64,000 nt of DNA. Source: Perilla frutescens. Taxonomy: Eukaryota; Streptophyta; Magnoliopsida; Lamiales; Lamiaceae. How positions within the stretch are numbered: position 1 is the first letter of the stretch; each line of letters starts with the position of its first letter. Of this stretch, positions 34,483 through 47,029 are shown piece by piece. The position numbers and the translations under genes were made by a program. The notes below the pieces were generated by a model. The model saw nothing but the letters and a program-made list of their open reading frames with translations, made no database searches and was not told where the DNA came from. The stretch covers positions 42,007,317 to 42,071,316 of the forward strand of contig BRKX01000001.1 of assembly GCA_026008535.1 (NCBI GenBank), in the 5' to 3' direction.

Positions 34483-37409
34483 TGTAGCGCCCCGATCCCG
34501 AAAGATCGTGGAAATGGACGCCACGGGGGTGGGAATTAAGAAGCGGGAAAGAAATGGGGTAATTAAATTAACGACGGGGTGGTAATCTAAAAAGGATTAA
34601 TGTTTGGAATAAAATTTAACAACCAAGTATGCCAAAGATAGGTTATGCCTTCCGGAAAATTAGACAGCATAACCTCTGTAACTAGAGCGAATCCCCGTTT
34701 ATAACGGCTTATAAGAGAAGAATGGAAGCTGTAACAATTCAATAAGCCCTTTCATAGGCCAAACGGAAATAAATAACCAGATATCAACAATCAATAGACC
34801 TATTCATAGGTCGACAAAAGAAACAGACACCGATATGCTGAATAAATGAAGCCCTTCCATAGGCCAAAATGAATGATCAAATAGACATAACGAAAGACAG
34901 GCTTCCTCCCTTTGGAATAATTATGTAGCTAATCATATGATACATGTTAACTAGGAAGTCAACAAATGTTCAGGATCAAAGAAGCAGAATTATATCAACA
35001 AAATACCAAGATCAGAGTTCTTATCATTTAGCAAAAGAATATCATAAGTGCGAAAGCTCAATTCTTAATAGAATACTAACAAAAAGGGACAACGGAAAAA
35101 TATGTAAATCATAATAGCCCATATCTCAGCCTCGTCACCTCCACGCTCTAGCCTACTGACCTGAAAATGTTTGTAAAGATTTGCGTTGAGTACTAATGCG
35201 CTCAGTGGGCAAGTTTTACAATTCAAGTTATGCAAATCATTTTGTTAAAGTAATCTATCTGTGTTCATGCAGGTAGTGAAACTTAGGAGGTTTAAAAGTT
35301 GGAAGCAACCTAAGTTCACCAAAACATTTTATCGTGAAGCGCTTAAGAGTATAACCCGTCACTGCCCGCAACCCAAACTACATCACCAGCGCATAACGTT
35401 GAGTATGGCCATAGTATACCCAAAGAGTATAACCAATAAGTGTTTCATTTTAGTCTCACTGACAAGGAGTAGGGCAGGACAAATAATGCATGCATACTGT
35501 AGCTACTCACATTGACACAGCGCTGGTTTATGAGACTCCGACAACATACAGTAGCACGTAAATATTTAACACAGATAGTCACATATGCAATTTTAGCAAA
35601 TCAGAGATTAATAACTCGAAAGATACAATTTGGAAAGATATAGTATAGCCCACCTTTCTCGGAATTTCTGAAAAGCTAACTCCTGAAGAATCAACCCTGA
35701 TACTCTTTCTCTAGCTCAGCTGGTACTACAGAAGGTAAACTTTAACTCAGGATAATCGCTTTATTTTCGGAAAATAATCTAATATATTCCGAGCTATTAT
35801 TTAATTCTATTCTCTTCAAAAATAGATTACGCGCCTCTAGAGACCTCGAATAATTTCAACGAAGAAGGAAATAAATTCCAAAACGTCATTCTTGATTTAA
35901 TGAGACTAACCGATTTGACAGAGGTCTCTTTCCAAAATTTGCCATTTTACACAGCGGACCTCGATTACACTTTTCACTTGCCCGAAAATTATGACAATAA
36001 TACGGGACGCTTCTATACATACGAGGACTAATTACCGAAACTTTGGGAATTTTTCGATAACTCTTGCTTCCGGAATAAAAATAACTGCTTAAATTAAATA
36101 ATCGAGGTTTTACAAAACTTGTCCGAAAATTACAAAATTTGACGGGCGCATAGGAAATAATTTTTGGAGCGACTTTCGTGAAGAAATTTTTTCGATTTGA
36201 CGATCCGAAATGGGTGAAACAGAGCAAAAACGTAACTGTTCGGCCCCCTCTACTATTCACGTTTTCCGGCAATTTGACCGGTTTCCGATCGCCGGATGAC
36301 AACGATATCAAAAGACGAAACGTAGAGCACATAAAGATACACGACATACTAAAATTTCAGCTTAAAAGGACGAGAAACGAACCGAGATGAGGCTGCGCAA
36401 CGTGGCAGCCACGTTGCCATTTTTCGGCAGCTCCGGCGGCGCTCCGGCGACTGTAGCGGCGGCGTCGGGGCGGCAGCAGGGCGGTGGTGGAGGTGGCTCC
36501 TCCCTCCTCCTCTCTCTCCCACTCTCTCTCACTCTCTCCCATATCTCTCTCTCTCGCCCCTTTACTCTCTCTCTCAAATATCTCTCTCTCATATCTCTCT
36601 CTCTCTCACGTATCATATATATATATAGATGGGGTTTGGGGATTAGGATCAATTGAGGGGGGGGCCCGGTGATGGAGAGATAAGGATGGGGATAATTATT
36701 TAAATATTTTAGGATATTTTGGGATAAAATATTCGGATATAAAATACTGATAAATTATTTTTTCGAATTCGATTTAAGTTACTTTAATCAATGGTGAGGT
36801 CCAAATGACCTCCGACATGAAATCCGAAAATACTGAAAGGTTCATTGACTCGAGTACTATTAAACCAACTTGACTCGAGATAAAGAATGAGTCATCTTGA
36901 TGGAAAACGAGAAAAGATTCTCTTTTCAAAAATAAAGTTACTATTCCACACAAGGGACAAATAAAATTCCCGAGTGTTCAATTGATCTCAGAATAAAAAT
37001 CCGGGAACGCCAACGGATTCCTTGGAAAATTTTCTATAGGATAGGCTTGAAGAAATAAGGCTCGGGTCAATACACGAGATTTCACAAATTTCTAACGAAC
37101 GCGCTCCTACGGAAAAACAATATTCATAACTTCTTTAAACGCGTTTTAAATCACCGGGAACTCAAACGACTTCAGATTCAAAATCCGAAAATACCGGCAT
37201 GCTCCTTGGGTCAACGCCTTTCAAACATGGCCAAAATCGGCTATAACTGAGCTAAAATCAAAATTCTCGAAAAGACGATTTCACGAAAAACGATCCTCAA
37301 AACGCGGCTTAGAACCGAAACATCTTAATTATGCTCAAAATTCCTCTTAATATTTCCTAATTAAAATGAGAAATTACTTAATCATATTCTGAAAATCCGG
37401 GTTGTTACA
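34483..37409 (-). repeat. LTR copy 1 (left)
   Basis: A 2,927-base LTR with TGTAGCGCC and GTTGTTACA ends. A GC-rich block (36385-36490), (CT)n and a TATATATA run at 36618-36627 lie in its middle. The TATA run followed by (GA)n on the minus strand looks like the promoter. A 153-codon minus-strand frame (35886-36347) is present in both LTRs but matches nothing I know. Confidence 0.9.
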
Positions 37410-37450
37410 TTCTACCCTCCTTAAAAAAAATTTCATCCCGAAATTTACTT
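37410..37450 (-). other. Polypurine tract region
   Basis: On the minus strand, GGGATGAAATTTTTTTTAAG is followed by GAGGGTAGAA just before the LTR start TGTAACAACC. This matches where plus-strand priming occurs and is familiar from plant chromoviruses. Confidence 0.75.
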
Positions 37451-39305
37451 CCTCTCGAACGGAGGTCTGGATACCTCCTAAGAATTTACAGCCTTACTGG
37501 AACGATAATGGTTCGAAACCTTTATTATATGGCTAAGAATAGCCCGAGATGTTCCTTTATAAATTAGTCCTTACGCAGGACTAATAATTCTATAATTATT
37601 CTTCTTTTCCTCCCGAAAACTTGAGCATCTGCCATCTTTTCCTACTTATGAAATCTCTCTAAAAATATCGCTTCACACGAGCTCCTTATGATCTTGCATT
37701 CGAGCAGACCTCTAGAAATTATTCGATCAACAAAAGAAATAAAAGAAAATAAAAATTCACCAAGCTTGCTCCTCGTGCACGGGCCGTGCGGTCTCAACGA
37801 GTCCCTCCTTCTTTTGTTTCGCGTGGCTTTTGCTTTTACTTCTAACTTTACTTCTCGCAGCTTTGAGAAACTTCAATGAACTCGAACTGAATGATAAACT
37901 CGAATTAATTGGACATCTCCTTCGATGGTTCAGCACGTTCTAACACGTTCAAAACTCGTTTTATCTTCATCTCTAACTTTTTGAGGTTTGACTTCCTCGT
38001 TTTCTTGGGGCGTACTTTGTGATTCACTTATTATATTCTTTCATCGAAGTCGTCTTCTTTAAAAGCTTTTGCTGGTGATCACCATCGCTTGCAGACATAG
38101 AGATCACACGCCTTGACTTTAATTGCACGCTTGAAACTTACTTGCCGACATTTCTTAGATTGCCTCCAAATATAATGAGCTGAGAAATCTCCTTAGAAAC
38201 GCACACCAAAATCTCGGAGAATACTATTTGGCACTTACTTGGATTCTACTTCCTACTAGGAAATACTTATCTCTCAATCTTCCAATGATAACTAAAAGAA
38301 ATACTGCTATATACTCTCTGCTCTATTCAAGGGTCCACACTCGGATTCTATGAGTGGGAGCGAAATAAAATAAATGCCTCTGAGTGAGGGCTTTATCTTG
38401 ATCAATAATTCTTTGACAAGGTCAAAAGCTAGAAAGAATATAACACTTTATATATGCCAAAAATATTACCTTTTCAGATGAGTTATAAACTTGAAGGGTT
38501 CTTGCATATAATAAAGATATGGAAGAAATCAACAGTTAGCAACTGAAAACTTGTGCGGAAATATTTTCATAAAGGCGTCAGTATAGCCTAACAAGGAAAT
38601 GTCATTGCTGATTCTTGATGATCAAAGAAGTATCATCCAAAAGATTTCAAATTATCCAAGAGGATAAAATCAATGAATCCCAAATGGTATAAATGGAGAA
38701 TTTCAAATGATATGAAGCTGTTGAAGGGAAAATTGATTCAATTAACAAGAGAATAAATCGATTTCAAAAGAGAATGAATAAATCGATTCTATTGACACAA
38801 GAATGAATAAATAGACTCATCAAAACTTCCTATCATAATGAAACTCTCAATCTATCGAACACTAGGTCTATCTTCTTAACGATCTTCTTCGAGTTCTCCT
38901 TCCTTCTTTCTTGAGCTTCACGCACCTTGTTTTTTTTTTCGAGGTTGCTACGATAGAGCACGAGTCGGCTAGACCTTGCACCAGCTGGAAAAAGCGACGT
39001 CTCGGGAATCACTTTCTACCCATCGAAAGAATACGAGAGAACGACTTGATCTATGATACCTCCAACACTCAGAATAGTTTGACTTAACTTCTCCTGGAAG
39101 CTGAGTAGAACACCGGCAAATATATCTTTAAATTAATTTGGCTACAATCGTGACGACCATCTTTACCCTCATTCTAAAAATCGATCTAAAACAAGCTACA
39201 AATCTTGGGCATGAAACATATCAGGGCCTCGATTAGCCATCCACTGAGGTGAAGAGCTTTCTCTTGGAGGAACGAATATTTATTCCCTCTGTAATCGCAG
39301 CAGAA
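37451..39305 (-). other. Internal region unique to one copy, non-coding
   Basis: This 1.9-kb stretch lies between the polypurine tract and the duplicated leader. No frame here resembles a retroelement protein. The 63-codon plus-strand frame at 37688-37879 has no motif. Confidence 0.65.
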
Positions 39306-40509
39306 TCGTTAAACAAGACTCCTAAGTTGAAAGCTTGCATAGGGATTTCTTGAACTTGTAATAGATTCGCAATCTGATAACTGGCCTATAAATCGATTAC
39401 TCATTTACTTACTTCTGGTTTGAAGTCAAAGCTTTATAACCTCATCTCCACATGGAGGTATAAAAGGTGGTGATTGGTCTACCTCGATCATTCACTCAGG
39501 TGACAATTCTGATGTTGAACCTTGTTTGTAGTAGCCATCATCATCTAACATATCTACCCACGAAAATTGCTAGTCTCCTCATAGATCGTTGACTTACGTT
39601 TTTTATTTTTAAATATTTTATTGCTTAATGTGCCCATCTTTCTAGCAACAACGCAAATTCTTGGTTAACTTTAACACATCTCAATCTGAAAGACTTCTTC
39701 TAGCCGGATGTTGACCCCCATATAGTAGGTTATTTCCCCAATGAACTCAAACAACGAATCGATCTCTTTCTCAATATACGTATGCAATCTCGTAATCCGC
39801 TCATCAATCGTGATGTACGTGTGGCAGTTCTTCTGAGCCATAAGTTTATGTTCATTCGTGAAAATGAAACGTTTCCTCAGTCAAACTATGTTCTTAGCAA
39901 TCTCATAAGTGTTTACAAGTCTAGCCTAATTTCAGCAACTATAGGCTAGGTTAATCTTACGTTACCAAGCTTTCAAGTTCTCGTACTCATTCTAGGGTAT
40001 ATACAACAAACACTTTCCGGCTATCATAGTTTAGAGTATGCATTCTACACATTCCCAACATCACAAGTATGCACAAGGCATAGATAAACAAGTTCGTACA
40101 TATATGTAACCAATATAGTTTTTCGGCAACAATCACTATGCTCACAGACATATTTCAAACCAGTATGATATCACCATAGCAACAGAGTACGCAATCAGCG
40201 TAGTTAATCAGAGTATGTTTTTAGCATAATAATCAATCTTTCGAGGAATTCCCGTCAACACGGAGAATCCTAATCTTTCATCAATCTTTCGAGGAATTCC
40301 CGTTAACACGGTGAATCCTAATCATTCATTTTCAGACATACTTAACATTTCAACATATAATGCAAACTTTTAAAAACTAAAATTTGCATAAAAACATGCG
40401 TACCTTTTAAGCTGTTGCGTGAGTGACGAGCTGAGGGCTTATATAATATCACACAAGAATTTACGACTCCCAAATGAAAGATGACCCAATAGGTCTGCAG
40501 AGTTGCAAA

Positions 40510-40524
40510 CCTGCTCTGATACCA
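40510..40524 (-). other. Primer-binding site, right copy (tRNA-Met)
   Basis: Identical TGGTATCAGAGCAGG at the expected place after the right LTR. Confidence 0.9.
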
Positions 40525-40527
40525 CTC

Positions 40528-43460
40528 TGTAGCGCCCCGATCTCGAAAGATCGTGGAAATGGACGCCACGGGGGTGGGAATTAAGAAGCGGGAAAGAAAT
40601 GGGGTAATTAAATTAACGACGGGGTGGTAATCTAAAAAGGATTAATGTTTGGAATAAAATTTAACAACCAAGTATGCCAAAGATAGGTTATGCCTTCCGG
40701 AAAATTAGACAGCATAACCTCTGTAACTAGAGCGAATCCCCGTTTATAACGGCTTATAAGAGAAGAATGGAAGCTGTAACAATTCAATAAGCCCTTTCAT
40801 AGGCCAAACGGAAATAAATAACCAGATATCAACAATCAATAGACCTATTCATAGGTCGACAAAAGAAACAGACACCGATATGCTGAATAAATGAAGCCCT
40901 TCCATAGGCCAAAATGAATGATCAAATAGACATAACGAAAGACAGGCTTCCTCCCTTTGGAATAATTATGTAGCTAATCATATGATACATGTTAACTAGG
41001 AAGTCAACAAATGTTCAGGATCAAAGAAGCAGAATTATATCAACAAAATACCAAGATCAGAGTTCTTATCATTTAGCAAAAGAATATCATAAGTGCAAAA
41101 GCTCAATTCTTAATAGAATACTAACAAAAAGGGACAACGGAAAAATATGTAAATCATAATAGCCCATATCTCAGCCTCGTCACCTCCACGCTCCAGCCTA
41201 CTGACCTGAAAATGTTTGTAAAGATTTGCGCTGAGTACTAATGCGCTCAGTGGGCAAGTTTTACAATTCAAGTTATGCAAATCATTTTGTTAAAGTAATC
41301 TATCTGTGTTCATGCAGGTAGTGAAACTTAGGAGGTTTAAAAGTTGGAAGCAACCTAAGTTCACCAAAACATTTTATCGTGAAGCGCTTAAGAGTATAAC
41401 CCGTCACTGCCCGCAACCCAAACTACATCACCAGCGCATAACGTTGAGTATGGCCATAGTATACCCAAAGAGTATAACCAATAAGTGTTTCATTTTAGTC
41501 TCACTGACAAGGAGTAGGGCAGGACAAATAATGCATGCATACTGTAGCTACTCACATTGACACAGCGCTGGTTTATGAGACTCCGACAACATACAGTAGC
41601 ACGTAAATATTTAACACAGATAGTCACATATGCAATTTTAGCAAATCAGAGATTAATAACTCGAAAGATACAATTTGGAAAGATATAGTATAGCCCACCT
41701 TTCTCGGAATTTCTGAAAAGCTAACTCCTGAAGAATCAACCCTGATACTCTTTCTCTAGCTCAGCTGGTACTACAGAAGGTAAACTTTAACTCAGGATAA
41801 TCGCTTTATTTTCGGGAAATAATCTAATATATTCCGAGCTATTATTTAATTCTATTCTCTTCAAAAATAGATTACGCGACTCTAGAGACCTCGAATAATT
41901 TCGACGAAGAAGGAAATAAATTCCAAAACGTCATTCTTGATTTAATGAGACTAACCGATTTGACAGAGGTCTCTTTCCAAAATTTGCCATTTTACACAGC
42001 GGACCTCGATTACACTTTTCACTTGCCCGAAAATTATGACAATAATACGGGATGCTTCTATACATACGAGGACTAATTACCGAAACTTTGGGAATTTTTC
42101 GATAACTCTTGCTTCCGGAATAAAAATAACTGCTTAAATTAAATAATCGAGGTTTTACAAAACTTGTCCGAAAATTACAAAATTTGACGGGCGCATAGGA
42201 AATAATTTTTGGAGCGACTTTCCTGAAGAAACTTTTTCGATTTGACGATCCGAAATGGGTGAAATAGAGCAAAAACGTAACTGTTCGGCCCCCTCTACTA
42301 TTCACGTTTTCCGGCAATTTGGCCGATTTCCGATCGCCGGATGACAACGATATCAAAAGACGAAACGTAGAGCACATAAAGATACACGACATACTAAAAT
42401 TTCAGCTTAAAAGGACGAGAAACGAACCGAGACGAGGCTGCGCAACGTGGCAGCCACGTTGCCATTTTTCGGCAGCTCCGGCGGCGCTCCGGCGACTGTA
42501 GCGGCGGCGTCGGGGCGGCAGCAGGGCGTTGGTGGAGGTGGATCCTCCCTCCTCCTCTCTCTCCCACTCTCTCTCACTCTCTCCCATATCTCTCTCTCTC
42601 TCTCGCCCCTTTACTCTCTCTCTCAAATATCTCTCTCTCATATCTCTCTCTCTCTCTCACGTATCATATATATATATATAGATGGGGTTTGGGGATTAGG
42701 ATCAATTGAGGGGGGGGCGGTGATGGAGAGATAAGGATGGGGATAATTATTTAAATATTTTAGGATATTTTGGGATAAAATATTCGGATATAAAATACTG
42801 ATAAATTATTTTTTTGGATTCGATTTAAGTTACTTTAATCAATGGTGAGGTCCAAATGACCTCCGACATGAAATCCGAAAATACTGAAAGGTTCATTGAC
42901 TCGAGTACTATTAAACCAACTTGACTCGAGATAAAGAACGAGTCATCTTGATGGAAAACGAGAAAAGATTCTCTTTTCAAAAATAAAGTTACTATTCCAC
43001 ACAAGGGACAAATAAAATTCCCGAGTGTTCAATTGATCTCAGAATAAAAATCCGGGAACGCCAACGGATTTCTTGGAAAATTTTCTATAGGATAGGCTTG
43101 AAGAAATAAGGCTCGGGTCAATACACGAGATTTCACAAATTTCTAACGAACGCGCTCCTACGGAAAAACAATATTCATAACTTCTTTAAACGCGTTTTAA
43201 ATCACCGGGAACTCAAACGACTTCAGATTCAAAATCCGAAAATACCGGCATGCTCCTTGGGTCAACGCCTTTCAAACATGACCAAAATCGGCTATAACTG
43301 AGCTAAAATCAAAATTCTCAAAAAGACGATTTCACGAAAAACGATCCTCAAAACGCGGCTTAGAACCGAAACATCTTAATTATGCTCAAAATTCCTCTTA
43401 ATATTTCCTAATTAAAATGAGAAATTACTTAATCATATTCTGAAAATCCGGATTGTTACA
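40528..43460 (-). repeat. LTR copy 2 (right)
   Basis: A 2,933-base LTR matching copy 1 with only scattered substitutions and small changes in simple repeats, such as a longer (TA)n at 42667-42680. The right end ATTGTTACA meets MULE-like element C at 43460. Confidence 0.9.
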
Positions 43461-43502
43461 AAACTTTTTATACATAATTAGCAAATTATATTTATGTTAA
43501 TA

Positions 43503-44300
43503 GCAAATCGGAAATGCTTTTATGTGAAAATATGATTTTTTTAAATGGTTTCAATATGTTTTACATAATACTGAGATGTTCGCAGACAATGGGCATTTCA
43601 TATTTATTATGGACGATAGATGCTTTTCATATTTGATTGTGGAATTTATGAAGTTATTAAAAAAAATAGTTAAAATGGCATGAATTGTTGTGTGCAAAAT
43701 AAGAATGTATTTTTTTCCACAAGTTCTTACTCCATCGTATATTATCATCACTTTCGTCATCATCTGATTATGGAAGATACAGGTATTATGTTATCGATTA
43801 ATGTATCTTTGTAGGTGTAGGGATATGGACATATTCTGTTATGGACGCGTATGTATGACGTTTAGCAAATTTGTCATCATAATTAGCAAATTATAGATAT
43901 GTTCATAGCAAATCGGGAATACTTTTATGTGAAAATATGATTTGTTTTTTTTTAAATGGTTTCAACGTGCTTTGCATGATATTGAGATGTTCGCAGACAA
44001 TGGGTATTTCATATTTATTATCAATTAAAAATAACTTTATAAGTGTATGGATATGGACAGATTCTGTTATGGACGCGTATGTATGACGTTTAGCAAATTT
44101 TGTCGTCATAATTAGCAAATTATAGATATGTTAATAGCAAATTGGGAATACTTTTATGTGAACATACGATTTTTTTTATGATAGGATGGTCTTTTGTGTT
44201 TTTTTTAAATGGTTTCAACGTTCTTTGCATGATATTGAGATGTTCGCAGAAAATGGGCATTTCATATTTATTATAGATGATAGACGTTTTCGTATTTGGT
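43503..44300. repeat. Three dispersed direct repeats in MULE-like element C
   Basis: A block running from ATAGCAAATCGGGAATACTT through TTTAAATGGTTTCAA to TGAGATGTTCGCAGA and GGGCATTTCATATTTATTAT appears at about 43503, 43907 and 44135. Between blocks, TATGGACGCGTATGTATGAC also repeats. Confidence 0.85.
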
Positions 44301-44538
44301 TACTTTTAAATTATGTATGCATGATTACTTTTAAATTATAGATGATAGATGCTTTTCGTATTTGGTTTCATATTATGTATGCATGATTACTTTTAGTTAT
44401 TAAGAAAACAAAATAGCGTATGCATGATTACTTTTAAATTATGAAATTATTTATAGCATATTATATACTCGTGTATAGCATATACCCTACGTGCTTATAG
44501 CATTATTTTATATAGCAGGAATTAATGTTGATTAAGTT

Positions 44539-44745
44539 TTGGGCCCTTGTGGAAGCTACATACCAGAATGTAATCAATCTTTGAAGCCATTTGTTGGTCA
44601 GATGTTTAAAAATCTCGAAGAAGCAACTACCTTTTATCGGGTTTATGGTCAAGTAGGTGGTTTCGATATTCGGCTTGGATCGGAAAAAAAAGATGGATGG
44701 TGTTGTTATTTGGAAGTATGTGGTATGTAATCGTAAAGGGGAAAA
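44539..44745 (+). pseudogene. FAR1-type domain remnant (MULE transposase family)
   Basis: The frame reads LKPFVGQMFKNLEEATTFYR, YGQVGGFDIRLGSEKKDG, and, after a one-base shift, WKYVVCNRKGE. This follows the FAR1 DNA-binding pattern found in FHY3/FAR1 factors and in the MULE transposases they came from: P..G..F.. EEA..FY..Y, GF..R....., then VC...G. Only the N-terminal domain is present. No MULE catalytic core or SWIM zinc finger follows. Its place inside a TIR-bounded element suggests a transposase relic rather than a host gene. Confidence 0.7.
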
Positions 44746-44789
44746 AAATTCACTTCCAGATGAAGTGAACAACCCTAAGTGAACAATAG

Positions 44790-45910
44790 AGCAAATATTT
44801 GCTAGAAACAAACTGCAATTTCCTATAATCAACAGAACAATTCGCTAAAAATATTGGACTATGAAAAATGAAATTTTGCTATAACCAGCTGCACAATTTG
44901 CTAAACACCAAGGCATAATTTGCTAAAAAAATATAAATATGGGAAACATGCAATTTTGTTATTACCAACTACACAATTTGTTAAATTCGGATGTAAAAAT
45001 TACTATCAATAGAGGAATATTTTGCTAAAAAGAAGAATATGAAAACCATGCGACTTTGTTATAAACAACTAAACAATTTGATAGACACAGAGGAATAAAT
45101 TGCTAGAAAAATAGGAATATGAAAAAAATGCATACTTTGTTATAATCAATTGCACACTTTGCTAAACACATACGGATAAAAATGCTATAAACATATGAAT
45201 AATTTGCTATGATTATGAATCTCAAGAAAGCCACAAACTATAAACACATTAAATAATTTTTGATCCACGGTCGAGATAATTATTGGCTAACAACAAAATA
45301 AAAATTTGCTATAAACATATACAAATTTGATATCATCAGACGAATAACTTGTAACAAACAAAGAAAATATTTGCTAGAAACAAATTGCCAATTTGCTATA
45401 ATCAACGTAATAATTTGCTAACAAAATAGGATCATGAAAAATGAAATTTTGTTATAACCAGCTGCACGGTATGCTAAACACCAAGACATAATTTGCTAAA
45501 AAATATGAATATGAGAAACATGCAATTTTGTTATAATCAACTGCACACTTTGTTAAACACATACGGATAAAAATGCTATAAACAGATGAATAATTTGCTA
45601 TGAATTCTGAATCTCAAGAAAACCGTAAACTATATACACATTAAATAATTTTTGACTCACAGTCGACATAATTATTGGATAACAACACAACAAAATTTGC
45701 TATAAACATATACCAATTTGATATCATCAGATGAATAACTTACAATAAACAGAGAAAATATTTGCTAGAAATAAAATTTCAATTTGCTATAATCAACAGA
45801 ACAATTCCCTAAAAAAATAGGATTGAAGAATGAAATTTTGCTATAACCAGTTGCACGATTTGCCAAACACCAAGACATAATTTGCTATCAACAGAAGAGC
45901 AAGTTTACCA
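44790..45910. repeat. Degenerate repeats rich in TTTGCTATAA / AATTTGCTAA
   Basis: Large blocks starting near 44795, 45365 and 45745 share the order ATTTGCTAGAAAC, AATTTGCTATAATCAAC, ATGAAATTTTG, TATAACCAG(C/T)TGCAC. The word TTTGCTA (or its complement TAGCAAA) occurs dozens of times in the region. Confidence 0.8.
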
Positions 45911-45994
45911 ACAAATACCAATGAAATCGAAATTCTATCAAAAAATACCAACATTAATTTTTCAACTTTCTAGATATCCAAATAGCATACAAAA

Positions 45995-46420
45995 ATGGCG
46001 AAAAAATTTGGAAAAAAATACAAGAAGGTTTTCGTGAGAACCCTTTGCCCATCATTGATGCCGATCACCCTGCGTTGTTCCACTTCATCCTCCACTGATG
46101 CCGACCAAGCGGGAGGAGAGATCGGAGTAGAAAGAGCGGTGGCCTTCCTACGTCGTCTATCGGTAGTGTCGAGCAAGAGAGGGGGCGTTGTGGGCGGTCG
46201 GCACTGCTGGTGGTAAGAAATCGAGGGAAGAACGATCGGAGTAGAAAGAGCAGCGGCGGATTTGTGCAAAAAGCGGCGACTGGTAGGGATCTGCATTTGA
46301 ATGGAATTGAGGCATCGATCGGAGTAGATAGAGCAGCGGCAGATTTCTGCGAAAAATGGCGAATGGTAGGGATCTGCATTTTGATGTAATTGAGGCAACG
46401 TATTTGATGTATATCAATCT
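45995..46420. other. GC-richer segment near the right end of MULE-like element C
   Basis: Several overlapping frames on both strands arise from a local repeat in which GATCGGAGTAGA(A/T)AGAGC occurs three times. No domain is recognised. It could be old 5' leader or captured host sequence. Confidence 0.4.
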
Positions 46421-46648
46421 CTATATTTTGTAATATTTATCCCATAATTATACCTAGATATGGATATTATGGATATTTTCTTTTCTTATTAATGCCCTTA
46501 TGAATGTCAAAATATTGGTTAAAAATTACCATTTTGCAATTTGACCCCTAAAATCTAAAATCAATCTTGTCCATTAATTTTATAGAGATCTATGAATGTA
46601 AATGGTTCTTAGTTCCTACATAGGGGTGTGGTTCTCATTTTAACCCAC

Positions 46649-46650
<2 letters not shown>

Positions 46651-46686
<36 letters not shown>

Positions 46687-47029
46687 CTATTTGCATAAAA
46701 CGAATCATTATTTGCTACACCAAATGACCAAACTGAATAAATATACCGACTCATAAACTAATCATTAATTAGTTGTCACTAAGTAAGATTTTATTTTTAT
46801 GAGGAATGTGAAAATAATTAGAGGTTTTTAATTATCCCAAAGAAATCATTGGATTGTCACAGTTATAGTGCTCGAAGGTTTATAATATTGGTTAAATAAC
46901 TGGATAACAACGTAACTCCAAAAAATATTTTTAGATTCTCTTTATATATCATAGTGGACAAAATAAATAAATAAACACACTTAATTTTTAGTAATGTAAT
47001 TATGTAAGCCAAAACAAGTAGAGTACTTA
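46651..47029. other. (TA)n tract and intergenic DNA
   Basis: A (TA)n run (46651-46682) closes MULE-like element C. The remainder has no gene. Confidence 0.6.

Larger units (their letters stand above)
33261..43460 (-). mobile_element. LTR retrotransposon in LTR-internal-LTR-partial internal arrangement
   Basis: On the minus strand the order is LTR (43460-40528), primer site (40524-40510), internal region (about 40509-37410), polypurine tract, LTR (37409-34483), primer site (34479-34465), then the first 1.2 kb of internal sequence again to 33261. The whole block 33261-37409 is therefore a direct repeat of 39306-43460, offset 6,045 bases. No gag or pol frame is visible, so the element is non-autonomous. 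The polypurine context TCGGGATGAAATTT resembles Del/Tekay-type chromoviruses. No left LTR and no matching target duplication are seen at 33261, so this side is truncated. Confidence 0.88.
33017..46650. mobile_element. MULE-like element C, split by an LTR retrotransposon
   Basis: The left end GATCAAATGAGAACCAATGC...CTGTGTAGGAACTAGGAA and the right end (inverted: GGGTTAAAATGAGAACCACA...CTATGTAGGAACTAAGAA) pair across 13.6 kb, and (TA)n borders both. Removing the retroelement 33261-43460 leaves about 3.4 kb. The right part holds three copies of a roughly 110-base block (43511, 43915, 44143), a FAR1-type remnant (44539-44745) and many TTTGCTATAA/AATTTGCTAA words (44790-45900). No complete transposase remains. 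Confidence 0.7.

Noticed and set aside
36357..36656. Frames on both strands over the GC-rich/(CT)n part of the LTR
   Set aside because: Low-complexity composition. The related frames in the other LTR differ in length.
45995..46417. Frames of 142, 104, 86 and 73 codons on both strands
   Set aside because: All result from one GC-richer segment with a local repeat, and none shows a domain or consistent codon pattern.
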